A stretch of DNA of 24,517 nt, taken from positions 1-24,517 of the IMG/VR virus record IMGVR_UViG_3300020180_000330; one strand, 5' to 3'. Positions within the stretch are counted from its first letter, which is position 1, and each line of letters starts with the position of its first letter. A program made the translations under genes and the position numbers. Shown piece after piece: positions 1-7,320 of the stretch. The DNA is from a virus. The notes below the pieces were generated by a model. The model saw only the letters and a list, made by a program, of their open reading frames with translations. It did not search any database and had not been told where the DNA came from.

Positions 1-210
1 ATATCCGGGGACGTGCGAAGCCACCCGATCGGCACCCACCGAGCCGCGTGGATCGTCATCCACGGCTACGTCCCGACAGGGCAGATGGTCTGCCACCGCC
101 TCGCCGCGGATGTCATCGCGCGTCACCAGAACGGCGAAACGACTAACGGCATCTCCCGTGCGCTTGGCATCGGGCGCGCCACCGTGTATCGGATCCTCAA
201 TGAGGAGTGA
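1..210 (+). CDS. HNH endonuclease remnant joined to a HTH, 5' partial
   Basis: The frame is open from base 1, so the true start lies upstream; GTG at 13 is an internal alternative. The first part (THRAAW, then GYVPTGQMVCH) matches the stretch leading into the metal-binding core of phage HNH homing-type endonucleases, where VCH is normally followed by a CDNP/CVNP-type segment and a second His/Asn. Here that core is absent: after VCHR the protein goes directly into a resolvase-like helix-turn-helix (ISRALGIGRATVYRIL) and stops. It therefore looks like an in-frame deletion derivative that kept DNA binding but lost nuclease activity. It sits just before the neck genes, a usual place for HNH genes. 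Family likeness is by eye; a small intact HTH protein is the alternative. Confidence 0.55.
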   Translation: MSGDVRSHPIGTHRAAWIVIHGYVPTGQMVCHRLAADVIARHQNGETTNGISRALGIGRATVYRILNEE

Positions 211-866
211 CCTTGAGCCAGTTCGCCACGGCGCAGGAGCTGCGTGACTTCCTCGACATCGCGTCCACCACCGGGCGGGCCAGCACGACGAACCTGGACC
301 TGCTGCTGACGGCCGCCTCCGACTTCCTGGAGCGGGCTACCGGGCGGATCATCACGTCCAGCGCGTCGAACACCGCACGCACGTTCAGCTCTGACGGGCG
401 CGACGCCATCACCATCCCGGACCTGCGGACGGCCTCGGGCGTGACCCTCCAATCGTCGGTGCTGGCCGCGGACAGCACCTACTACCTGCTCCCGTCTCGC
501 CAGCAACCCGAGTCGGGCGTGACCATGTATACCGGCATCCAGCTTCGGGCCTTCGGGACATACGACTACCGATCCAACCCCGAATGGTTCGACCGTAACC
601 TCGACTCCCCGTACTGGACGATGCGGCGCAACGGTCTGCCCAACGATCTCGTCATAACGGGTCTGTGGGGCTGGACGACGGTCCCGTCACAGTGGAAGTT
701 CACGGCGCTGATCCTGGCGGGCTATTACTACAAACGGCCCGACTCCCTGTTGGCGAACGTCGCCATCACGCCCGAAGGGAACGTCCTCAACTACGGCGAG
801 CTCCCGCCCGAAGTCCGCGACCTCATCGACCTCTGGCGACTCACCGACCACGTCGTGACGCTATGA
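207..866 (+). CDS. Head-tail connector (gp6-like adaptor)
   Basis: Protein of 219 aa, a normal size for a gp6-like head-tail connector, which forms the ring under the portal. The N-terminus has a helical bundle pattern (LRDFLDIAST, then LDLLLTAASDFLERATGR), as in these adaptors. It is followed by a beta-rich middle (ITIPDLRTASGVTL) and a C-terminal helix (ELPPEVRDLIDLWR). Position supports this: it precedes an HK97-gp10-like gene, the tail terminator and the major tail gene. GTG at 207 makes a GTGA overlap with the previous stop; TTG at 213 has a better-placed GAGGAG (202-207), so the start may be six bases later. The role is inferred from architecture and synteny. Confidence 0.7.
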   Translation: MTLSQFATAQELRDFLDIASTTGRASTTNLDLLLTAASDFLERATGRIITSSASNTARTFSSDGRDAITIPDLRTASGVTLQSSVLAADSTYYLLPSRQQPESGVTMYTGIQLRAFGTYDYRSNPEWFDRNLDSPYWTMRRNGLPNDLVITGLWGWTTVPSQWKFTALILAGYYYKRPDSLLANVAITPEGNVLNYGELPPEVRDLIDLWRLTDHVVTL

Positions 867-1342
867 CCGCGCTGCAGGGCGACGACGCCCTCCGCAAGCG
901 ACTGCGCGCCATCGGCGATACCCGGAAGCTGCTCGGCACCGTGGCTTTGCTGGGCGTCTCCGAAGCCAAGAAGATCGCGCGCAAGGACTTCACCAAGACG
1001 GCCAACCTGGAGCGGAGCATCCGCCTTGGGACCGTCACCGAGAAGTCCGCGCAGATCGTAGCCGGCGGCACGTCGGGCGTCGGGTATGCGCGCTACGTCG
1101 AAGAGGGCACCGGCCTGTACGGCCCCCGCAAGCGCAAGATCGTGCCGAAGCGCGGGAAGCTACTGGCGTGGAAGGGCGGCGGCTCTCGGTTGACTGGGCG
1201 CGGTCCTGGGGCATCGTGGCGGTTCGCTCGTTCCGTGCGCGGACGCAAGGCGACCCCGTATCTCGTCCCCGGCGCGAAGAAGGCCATCGAGAAGTCGGGC
1301 GTGGCCGACGCAATCACGGCTGCCTGGAATGACGCCGCCTGA
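863..1342 (+). CDS. HK97 gp10-like neck / tail completion protein
   Basis: 159 aa, starting at ATG 863 in an ATGA overlap with the connector gene. The protein is basic and has the traits of the HK97-gp10-like family: an N-terminal helix ending in SEAKKIARKDF, a central strand pair with YARYVEEGTG, a variable Lys/Gly-rich loop (residues about 85-115), and a C-terminal ATPYLVPGAKKAIEK that matches the family's FLxPA helix. These proteins sit at the head-tail joint or finish the tail tube. A longer reading frame upstream (from 665) is only the shadow of the connector gene. Function is inferred from motif pattern and order. Confidence 0.72.
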   Translation: MTALQGDDALRKRLRAIGDTRKLLGTVALLGVSEAKKIARKDFTKTANLERSIRLGTVTEKSAQIVAGGTSGVGYARYVEEGTGLYGPRKRKIVPKRGKLLAWKGGGSRLTGRGPGASWRFARSVRGRKATPYLVPGAKKAIEKSGVADAITAAWNDAA

Positions 1343-1779
1343 TGGCGACCACCTTCCGGGCCAACACGCGGACCGGCCTGTACGCGCTGCTGACCGGGTT
1401 CCAGACCGCCAACCCGACGCTCCTGCACCACGCCTATTCGCGGCGACCGGCGACGTTCCCCGACAAGCTCTCGGGCTACGTCGGCTCGATGCCCGAATCC
1501 ATCGTCCACACCGGGACCACCATCCGCCAGCGAACGATGGCTCCGACCATCGTCCTCGTCGCCCGTCTATCCGAGGTCGTCAGTGAACAGGCCGACGCGA
1601 TGGACGTGCTGGTGGATGCGTTCCTGGACTACTGCTCCGCACGGCCTCATGCGATCAGCAATCAGACCGTGACGGTGCCGACTTCCATCGAGGACGCCGA
1701 GATCGACGCTGAGGGCACTTTCTACCCCGCTGCCGTGTTCACGTTCGGCGGGACCATCGCACAGGAGGGGCGGCTCTAG
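1342..1779 (+). CDS. Tail terminator-like protein
   Basis: 145 aa. Its ATG at 1342 overlaps the previous stop by one base (TGATG), so translation is probably coupled. Sequence has the alternating short strand/helix pattern of tail terminator proteins: N-terminal helix RTGLYALLTGFQTANP, central MAPTIVLVARLSEV strand and a DAMDVLVDAFLDYCSA helix. These form a hexameric ring that caps the tail tube and stops polymerisation at the tape-measure length. It lies exactly where that gene is expected, between the gp10-like gene and the major tail gene. Sequence conservation in this family is weak, so the call rests mainly on position and size. It is followed by a hairpin terminator. Confidence 0.6.
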   Translation: MATTFRANTRTGLYALLTGFQTANPTLLHHAYSRRPATFPDKLSGYVGSMPESIVHTGTTIRQRTMAPTIVLVARLSEVVSEQADAMDVLVDAFLDYCSARPHAISNQTVTVPTSIEDAEIDAEGTFYPAAVFTFGGTIAQEGRL

Positions 1780-1805
1780 CTCGCTCCGTTTCCATCGGCC
1801 AATGA

Positions 1806-1828
1806 CCCGCCAAGTCGGCGGGTTTTTT
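1806..1828 (+). terminator. Rho-independent terminator before the major tail gene
   Basis: Perfect 6-bp GC stem CCCGCC / GGCGGG (1806-1811 with 1817-1822), 5-base loop, then six T (1823-1828). This is a textbook intrinsic terminator. It lies only 32 bases before the GTG of the major tail gene, so it should reduce read-through from the neck genes or act as a 5'-end stabilising hairpin. Confidence 0.75.
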
Positions 1829-1845
1829 GATGCCCCGAAAAGGGC

Positions 1846-1851
1846 AGGAGG
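1846..1851 (+). promoter_or_regulatory. Strong Shine-Dalgarno of the major tail gene
   Basis: Perfect AGGAGG, nine bases before the GTG at 1861. Most genes in this window rely on stop/start overlap and have weak sites, so this full-strength site fits a protein needed in high copy number. A small inverted repeat TGCCC/GGGCA (1831-1835, 1842-1846) ends at its first base. It decides the GTG start. Confidence 0.8.
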
Positions 1852-1860
1852 AATACCCAA

Positions 1861-2868
1861 GTGCCCATTTCAGGACAGACTCGCTTCCGTAGGCACCAGA
1901 TCGGACACTCGCTGTCGCTCTCGTCAAACTCCCCTGCAACCCGCATCCTGCCCTATCGCGGGGTCATCACCATCGACCCTGCGCGAACCGACCCGGATGT
2001 GGACGTCGGCTCGCTCGACCCCATCCTCGCCCCGTTCAACGGACCGACCGAAGTGTCCGGCTCGTGGGAGGGCAACCTCGCGTTCGACGACGCCCCGTAC
2101 CTGTGGGCCGGGACCGTCAAGGGCGGTGTCTCCCCGACCGGGGCCACGGCCAAGTCGTGGGTCTTCCAAGCGGCCAGCCTCACCGCCGACGCATTCGCGT
2201 ACTTCACCGACCAGTGGGGCGACGACTACGCGACCGACGTCATCAACGCGGGCGGCGGTGTCATCGACTCGCTGGAGCTGTCGTTCGGGGATGACCTGTC
2301 GGCCTTCGAGGTCAACGCCGACCTCGTCTACGCCCGCGCGGACATCTCCGGCTTCACCGGCGGCCTGACCATCGACGATACCCCCAACTGGGTCTACGGC
2401 GCGGATACCGAGGTCTTCCTCGACAGCGTCGCGGCGTCCATCGGGACCACGAAGCTCACCGACGCCATCCACGGCGTGACGGTCAGCATCGGGAACAACC
2501 TCGACCGCAAGCGGTTCGCCAACGGTTCCAACTCGCGCTTCCAACTGGCCGGCTACGGCCGCGGCGCGCGCGAGGTCGAAGTAACGCTGGTGGTCGCCAA
2601 GACCGTGGCCACGGTCGCCGAGTACAACACGCTCCAGAACACGCCGGTACCCAACCGGTATATCGAGGTCAAGACCACGAGCCCGGAGATCATCACTGGC
2701 TCGACCCCGTACAGCCAGTCCATCCGCATTCCCGCGCGGCTCATCAGCCGGTCGGACGGGGAGCTTGGCGGCAACTCCACGGTCACGCTCGTCTATCGCG
2801 GGTTCTATGACTCGACCCTGGGCTACGCCATCCGGGCCGTGGTCGTGAACACTTTGGCTAGCCTTTGA
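1861..2868 (+). CDS. Major tail (tube) protein
   Basis: 335 aa starting at GTG 1861 behind a perfect AGGAGG. Beta-rich composition with the pattern of siphophage tube proteins: SWEGNLAFDDAPYLWAGTVK, then AKSWVFQAA and ADAFAYFTDQWGDD. A second half (about 165-330) ends in an STVTLVYRGFYDSTLGY strand pair. Tube proteins stack as hexameric rings around the tape measure. The gene follows the tail terminator and precedes the frameshifted chaperone pair and the tape measure, the canonical position. It has its own leader with an upstream terminator and strong ribosome site, consistent with high output. The length is above the common 140-250 aa, so an extra C-terminal domain is possible. Confidence 0.82.
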   Translation: MPISGQTRFRRHQIGHSLSLSSNSPATRILPYRGVITIDPARTDPDVDVGSLDPILAPFNGPTEVSGSWEGNLAFDDAPYLWAGTVKGGVSPTGATAKSWVFQAASLTADAFAYFTDQWGDDYATDVINAGGGVIDSLELSFGDDLSAFEVNADLVYARADISGFTGGLTIDDTPNWVYGADTEVFLDSVAASIGTTKLTDAIHGVTVSIGNNLDRKRFANGSNSRFQLAGYGRGAREVEVTLVVAKTVATVAEYNTLQNTPVPNRYIEVKTTSPEIITGSTPYSQSIRIPARLISRSDGELGGNSTVTLVYRGFYDSTLGYAIRAVVVNTLASL

Positions 2869-2940
2869 CGTTCGGTCCGTAGCGTCGTCGCCGAGTCGCA
2901 AACTGCGGACTCTGGCCCAAGCGAGCGCATTCTCGACAGT

Positions 2941-2956
2941 TGCGGACGGTTCCGCA
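2941..2956. other. Inverted repeat in the 2869-2980 intergenic gap
   Basis: The 112-base gap between the major tail and chaperone genes contains no ORF I trust. It holds a perfect 6-bp inverted repeat TGCGGA-cggt-TCCGCA; GTTG/CAAC flanks (2939-2942, 2959-2962) could lengthen the stem across a bulge. TGCGGAC also occurs at 2905-2911. There is no T-run, so it is not a classic terminator; an mRNA processing or stabilising hairpin, or a protein site, is possible. Confidence 0.4.
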
Positions 2957-2980
2957 CACAACGGAAAGCGAGGGCACCAA

Positions 2981-3463
2981 GTGAACGACCACGTCGTCGT
3001 CCCCATCGGTCCATGTGGCTGCACCGGCACGCCGCACGATGGGGATGAGGTCTATCTGGCCCGCCACCTGTCCATGACGGGCGGGATGGCGGCCCAGGCG
3101 GCCATATCGGAGTCCGATGGTGACGCCATCCGGCTCCAAGAGCTGCTGGCCCGTATCTGGATCAGTCACGGCATCGTCGGGTGGAACCTTGTCGATGCCG
3201 ATGGCGACCCGCTCCCGGTGGACACGGCCAACGTGGCCGCCCGTCTGCCCTACGGGAAGGGAGGGATGGCGGTCGCAGAGCGTGCTGACGACCTGTACGC
3301 CGAAGACATCCTCGCCCCTTTACGGGCACGACTCAAGCGTCTCTCGCAGCTTGGGTCGACCGACTCTGGCCCACGGCCGACCTCTCGGGCCGCGGGTTCG
3401 ACCAAGAAGCGGCCGTCGCCATCGTCGACCGCTACTACGGATCAGGAGCCTCGGAGCGCATGA
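2981..3463 (+). CDS. Tail assembly chaperone, short form (G-like)
   Basis: 160 aa, GTG start at 2981 with GAGGG about 8 bases upstream. It is the unshifted product of the two-frame tail chaperone system that coats the tape measure during tail assembly. Coding character is good up to about residue 115 (ERADDLYAEDILAP). It then turns into low-complexity Ser/Thr/Arg/Pro sequence (GSTKKRPSPSSTATTD), which suggests that the tail after the frameshift site is a by-product of the overlapping -1 frame. N-terminal PCGCTG could be a small metal-binding or structural turn. The gene directly precedes the tape measure. The call is by synteny plus the frameshift cassette, since G-like proteins share little sequence. 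Confidence 0.75.
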   Translation: MNDHVVVPIGPCGCTGTPHDGDEVYLARHLSMTGGMAAQAAISESDGDAIRLQELLARIWISHGIVGWNLVDADGDPLPVDTANVAARLPYGKGGMAVAERADDLYAEDILAPLRARLKRLSQLGSTDSGPRPTSRAAGSTKKRPSPSSTATTDQEPRSA

Positions 3464-3588
3464 GCTTCCGCGGGTGGATGGCCGCCCGCCAACTGCTCAC
3501 CGAGGAGTTCTTCGGGACCTTGCTCCGTGAGAACCAGCGCGTCGAAGACGCCCAGTACCGCGCCTCCCTCCGTCGCATGAACCGTTAG
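2981..3588 (+). CDS. Tail assembly chaperone, frameshifted long form (GT-like)
   Basis: Predicted -1 frameshift product: residues 1-114 are read from 2981 to 3322, then frame -1 from 3322 to the TAG at 3586, giving about 202 aa. The -1 frame is open from 3289, has no ATG/GTG/TTG before 3460, and reads like a real protein (SLAAWVDRLWPTADLSGRGF, then DQEAAVAIVDRYYG, then MAARQLLTEEFFGTLLRE). In the zero frame the same bases give low-complexity sequence. Lambda gpG/gpGT is the model: the long form links the tape measure to the tube protein. An alternative is a separate 42-aa gene from ATG 3460, but that leaves the start-less coding stretch unexplained. Confidence 0.8.
3316..3358 (+). promoter_or_regulatory. 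-1 ribosomal frameshift signal: slippery CCCTTTA plus stem-loop
   Basis: CCCTTTA at 3316-3322 is in the exact X-XXY-YYZ phase for the zero frame (C CCT TTA). Six bases later a 10-bp stem begins: 3329-3338 (CGACTCAAGC) pairs with 3349-3358 (GCTTGGGTCG), with one G-U pair and a 10-base loop. Slippery heptamer, 6-base spacer and stem are the standard -1 frameshift layout. It lies inside the tail chaperone gene, where such events are conserved across siphophages. Confidence 0.85.
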
Positions 3589-3600
3589 CAGGTGACCTAG

Positions 3601-5589
3601 ATGGGTCTCGCGGATACCGCCAAGCTCGTCGTCAACCTGAGTCTGGCCGGTAACTTCGCGTCCAGTTTGGGCAAGGCCGGGAAGTCGCTCGACACGTTCG
3701 ACGGCAAGGTCTCGCGCACGTCATCGCGCGGGTATCAGGCCGGGCAACAGATCGGGACCGGCATCAAGAACGGCGCGCGCATCGCCGCGGTCGGCATCGG
3801 CATCCTGGCCTCGCAGGTGGCGCTCGGCCTCCGGTCGCTGGTGGAGCTGGAGCAGGCCACGGCGCAGACCGAGGCCGTCATCAAGTCCACGGGCGGCGCG
3901 GCCGGCGTTAGCGCCGAACAGGTGCGGGTCCTTTCGGAGAAGTACGAGGCGCTCAACGCCACCATCGGCGATGAGGTCATCCAGTCGGGTCAGAACCTGC
4001 TCCTGACGTTCACTGCCATCGGCAAGGAGGCGTTCGAGCCGACCCTGAAGGCTGCGCTGGACCTGTCCACGGCGCTCGGGACCGACCTCGACTCGGCCAT
4101 CACGACGGTCGGCAAGGCGCTGTCGGACCCCGCCAAGGCGATGGCGAGGCTGCGACGACAGGGCATCATCCTGACCAAGGCCGAGCAGAAGCAGATCGAC
4201 GCGCACCTGGACAACAATGACGCGCTGGGAGCGCAGAACGTCATCCTTGCTGCTCTTGACAAGCGCTACGGCGGATCGTTCCTCGGCAAGGGCGGGACCA
4301 CCGCGGCCAAGGTCGCCAAGTTCACGGACAGCATCGAGGACTTGCAGCGCGCTCTCGCCGAAGCACTGCTGCCGACCCTCGGCAACATCGCTGACGAGAT
4401 GTCAACGTTCCTCCAGGACCCCGCGGTCAAGGCTGGCATCAAAGACCTCGGCAAGGACATCGCGGGCCTGTTCAGCAAGGAGAACATCCGCAAGGGCGCG
4501 GACGTGCTGGGCGGGTTCCTGCGAGCGGCCAAGGATGCGGCACCGGCGATCGGCGCGGCAGCCAAGGCCGCGGGTGCCGTCATCGGAACCGCCGTCAAAC
4601 TGTTCAACTCCCTGCCGCCAGAGATCCAGTCGCTCGCCATCGGCGGCCTCGCCGTGAACAAGCTGACCGGCGGCCTCGTCACCAATCTCGCAGGCGGGCT
4701 CATCTCGTCTGTCCTCAAGCAACTCGTGTCGGGCGTCGTCAACGTCAACGGCGGCGTCGTCAACGTCGTGGGCGGCGGTGCTGGCGTGGTACCGGGCGGT
4801 GGCGGAGGGAAGCTGGGCGGCGTCGCTGGCCTGCTGAAGGTCGCGGTCGTCGGGGCCGTTGTCGTTGAGGGCTTCAACCTCTGGGCTCAGAGCATCGGGG
4901 CATTTGTTGACGCAAACAACGAGCTCGGTGCCCAAGGGCTAAACGCGGCCGAGATCAGTGCGATGCGCTACTACGAAGCGTCGGCTGCTGACCAGGCTTT
5001 CATGGCGAAGCGGCTTGGGCGTGTGCCCACGATCGCGGACTGGCAGTCGGCGATCGCCAAGCTCAACAAGCCCAAGCCTGACATCTCGTCTGGTTCTCCC
5101 AACGACCGAGAGGACCGCAACAAGCCGACCACGAGTTCGCTCACCAACGGCACGAAGTTCGACGCCAACCTCGCCCCGGCCGTCGCCAAGCTTCGCACGG
5201 AGTTCATGTCCAACATCGCCAACCTGCGGAAGGGGCTGGAGGGCAAGGGCGACAAGACGATCACCTCCGTCGAAGCCGCGAAGGCAGCGGTCAACGCGTC
5301 CAAGGACCGGCTGACGGCTGCCGCTGCCGAGACGAAGCGTGAGACATCCCGCGGCGCGATGCTCACCGCGTCGGCGTCCCGGCTCGGTGCATCCCAGACC
5401 TCGCTGGCGACCATGTTCGGCTCGGCTCGCATCGTCTCGGCCATCTATGCCAACCGGCCGGTCATCAACACCAACGTCAACGTCAACGCGACGACCGTCA
5501 CGAAGACCGCGACCGTGGCTGCTCGCTACGGGCCGTCCGGCGGCTCGCGGACTCGCGACGCCGTTGGCCCCAACGCCGGTGGGCGCTAG
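3601..5589 (+). CDS. Tail tape measure protein
   Basis: 662 aa, ATG 3601 with AGGTG six bases upstream. Ala/Gly/Lys-rich and largely helical, with the N-terminal region typical of tape measures (KSLDTFDGKVSRTSSRGYQ, then LVELEQATAQTEAVIKSTGG, then VIQSGQNLLLTFTAIGKE and ALGTDLDSAITTVGKAL). Hydrophobic stretches lie near residues 60-78 and 345-430; the latter includes Gly/Val-rich repeats (VVNVNGGVVNVVGGG). The C-terminus has short Asn/Val/Thr repeats. It sets tail length and is ejected with DNA. At roughly 1.5 angstrom per residue, 662 aa would suggest a tail near 100 nm (inference). Longest gene of the window, directly after the chaperone pair. Confidence 0.92.
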   Translation: MGLADTAKLVVNLSLAGNFASSLGKAGKSLDTFDGKVSRTSSRGYQAGQQIGTGIKNGARIAAVGIGILASQVALGLRSLVELEQATAQTEAVIKSTGGAAGVSAEQVRVLSEKYEALNATIGDEVIQSGQNLLLTFTAIGKEAFEPTLKAALDLSTALGTDLDSAITTVGKALSDPAKAMARLRRQGIILTKAEQKQIDAHLDNNDALGAQNVILAALDKRYGGSFLGKGGTTAAKVAKFTDSIEDLQRALAEALLPTLGNIADEMSTFLQDPAVKAGIKDLGKDIAGLFSKENIRKGADVLGGFLRAAKDAAPAIGAAAKAAGAVIGTAVKLFNSLPPEIQSLAIGGLAVNKLTGGLVTNLAGGLISSVLKQLVSGVVNVNGGVVNVVGGGAGVVPGGGGGKLGGVAGLLKVAVVGAVVVEGFNLWAQSIGAFVDANNELGAQGLNAAEISAMRYYEASAADQAFMAKRLGRVPTIADWQSAIAKLNKPKPDISSGSPNDREDRNKPTTSSLTNGTKFDANLAPAVAKLRTEFMSNIANLRKGLEGKGDKTITSVEAAKAAVNASKDRLTAAAAETKRETSRGAMLTASASRLGASQTSLATMFGSARIVSAIYANRPVINTNVNVNATTVTKTATVAARYGPSGGSRTRDAVGPNAGGR

Positions 5590-7320
5590 ATGGCACCCGT
5601 CTACCGGCTGGCCGAGGTGGGTGGAAAGATCTACACCGACATCTCCAGCTACTTCCGCCTGTACCAACTCGATGTGTCGATGAACGCCGAGGAAGGGTCG
5701 GTCAACCAGTCCACGATCCAGGCCGACGACCCGACCGGCGTCTTCGATATCGTCGGCACCCGCAGGCTGGTCATCAGCGACGACACGGCCAGTAGCTCGA
5801 ACACGCGCATCTGGGACGGGTACGTCGCTGGCCGGCGCGTCCACCGTGGCGACTCTCAACTGACCGGCACGGCGCGGGTCTGGGACATCGACCTCGTGGA
5901 CATCAACTCCCTGCTGGCGTTGCGGGTCATCACCGGGACCGACGCCAACCGACCCGCCGAGACGGACGTGGCCCGTGTCCAGTGGCTGTACGGGAGCAAC
6001 GAGAACGCGCACATCACCGACTCGCTGTACCTGAACACGTCGGGCGGCGTGGCGATGGATGCCGCCGACTATCGCGGCCAGCGGTTCAATCAGGTGCTGG
6101 ACGACTGCGCCCAGGCATCGGGCAAGAACTACTTCGTGTGGTGGCGCGAAGAGGTCGCCAAGCTCTCGCTCTGGTACGACTTCGCCTCCAGCACCAGCTA
6201 CAGCTCCCCGCTGCGCCTGTCCAACGTCTCGACCGATGTGGACTCGGTCCTGACATTCGCCATCAGCCCTGACACCGAGCTGTCTCGCTCACCGGATCGG
6301 GTCAACAGCGGGGCCTATCTGCCCTTCGACGGCGGGGCGGTCTACGTCCAGAACACCGCCACGGCCAACTCGTTCGTCCGGCGCGACGCGAACATGCCCT
6401 CGGAGAACGTCAAGTCAACGGCCAAGGCCACGGCGCGAGCGAACCGCTACCTGCTGGAGATGAACACCGAAGAGGACGTCATCACGACGACCGTCCAGCT
6501 TCCGGCGGCCAAGGTCAACTTCATCATGCAGGGGATGCGCGTCCAGTTCAAGGCGTCCCACCTGCCGGGGTACACCGATTTCGTGTGGGCTCGCGTGCTC
6601 AATCGGTCCGTCCAGCAAGTCTCCGAAGAGTTCTACGACGTGAAGATGGAACTCTCGGTGGTGACGTGCTGGAGCCTGATCGGCGAGGGTTACGACTACG
6701 GGGACGCGCCGCTCAACCTGACCCCGACGTGGGACACGACCCCCGCGCCTGGCGACGTGATGCTGGGCTTCGGCACGTCGTCGGTCACGCCCGTCGATGG
6801 TCTGCCGGCGGGTTGGGTTGATCTCGGGCAATCGGACGGGGCACTCTCGTTCGTGTCGGTCGGTGCGTACGCCAAAGTCGCGGGGGCCGGGGAGACAGAC
6901 CCGGTGTTCGCGCGTATCGAACACTTCACCAACCTCGCGGTGCTCGCGTTCCGCAACGTCGGGGACATCGGGACGGTCACCGTATACGGCGACCTCGGCG
7001 CGACCACGAGCCTGACGCTGACCGACGCCGTCGCCGATGGTCCGGGTTTCCTCGTGTGTGCTGTCGCCATCCATAACTTCGATACCGGCGCTCGCATCCT
7101 CACCCCGCCGGTCGGGTTCGTGGAGGTCATGCAGGTCAAGGGCGGCGTCGGCCTGTTCGGGACGACCCGCGATTACCCATCGACGTCGATCGGCTACTAC
7201 CCCGTGACGTCGGCTGGGACGTATGACCTGACCTGGACCCTGTCGAACACCTTCTTCGACTGGGTCCAGACCGGCATCGCCGTGTTCATCGCGACCGATG
7301 GCGATGCGTGCGTCGTATGA
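5590..7320 (+). CDS. Tail hub / minor tail protein with C-terminal beta domain
   Basis: 576 aa. ATG 5590 follows the tape measure TAG with no gap. The N-terminal part (about 1-370) resembles tail-tip hub proteins: NQSTIQADDPTGVFD, RLVISDD and IWDGYVAGRRV strands, a LVDINSLLALRVITG segment and KASHLPGYTDFVWARVLN, consistent with a protein of the distal tail ring. From about residue 380 a separate module starts after a Pro/Thr linker (TPAPGDVMLGFGT, GLPAGWVDLG, YAKVAGAGETDP, AVLAFRNVG). This pattern recurs at the ends of phage tail proteins and looks like a jelly-roll, probably host-surface binding. Domain boundaries are by eye; the hub role comes from position between tape measure and fibre. 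Confidence 0.75.
   Translation: MAPVYRLAEVGGKIYTDISSYFRLYQLDVSMNAEEGSVNQSTIQADDPTGVFDIVGTRRLVISDDTASSSNTRIWDGYVAGRRVHRGDSQLTGTARVWDIDLVDINSLLALRVITGTDANRPAETDVARVQWLYGSNENAHITDSLYLNTSGGVAMDAADYRGQRFNQVLDDCAQASGKNYFVWWREEVAKLSLWYDFASSTSYSSPLRLSNVSTDVDSVLTFAISPDTELSRSPDRVNSGAYLPFDGGAVYVQNTATANSFVRRDANMPSENVKSTAKATARANRYLLEMNTEEDVITTTVQLPAAKVNFIMQGMRVQFKASHLPGYTDFVWARVLNRSVQQVSEEFYDVKMELSVVTCWSLIGEGYDYGDAPLNLTPTWDTTPAPGDVMLGFGTSSVTPVDGLPAGWVDLGQSDGALSFVSVGAYAKVAGAGETDPVFARIEHFTNLAVLAFRNVGDIGTVTVYGDLGATTSLTLTDAVADGPGFLVCAVAIHNFDTGARILTPPVGFVEVMQVKGGVGLFGTTRDYPSTSIGYYPVTSAGTYDLTWTLSNTFFDWVQTGIAVFIATDGDACVV

Noticed and set aside
1924-3030. A 368-codon minus-strand open frame opposite the major tail gene
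   Set aside because: Antisense shadow: Arg/Asp/Gly/Val-rich low-complexity product from the GC-rich third positions of the real gene; no ribosome site.
3460-3588. Independent 42-aa gene from ATG 3460
   Set aside because: The same frame is coding-like back to 3322 without a start codon, which fits the frameshift product better.
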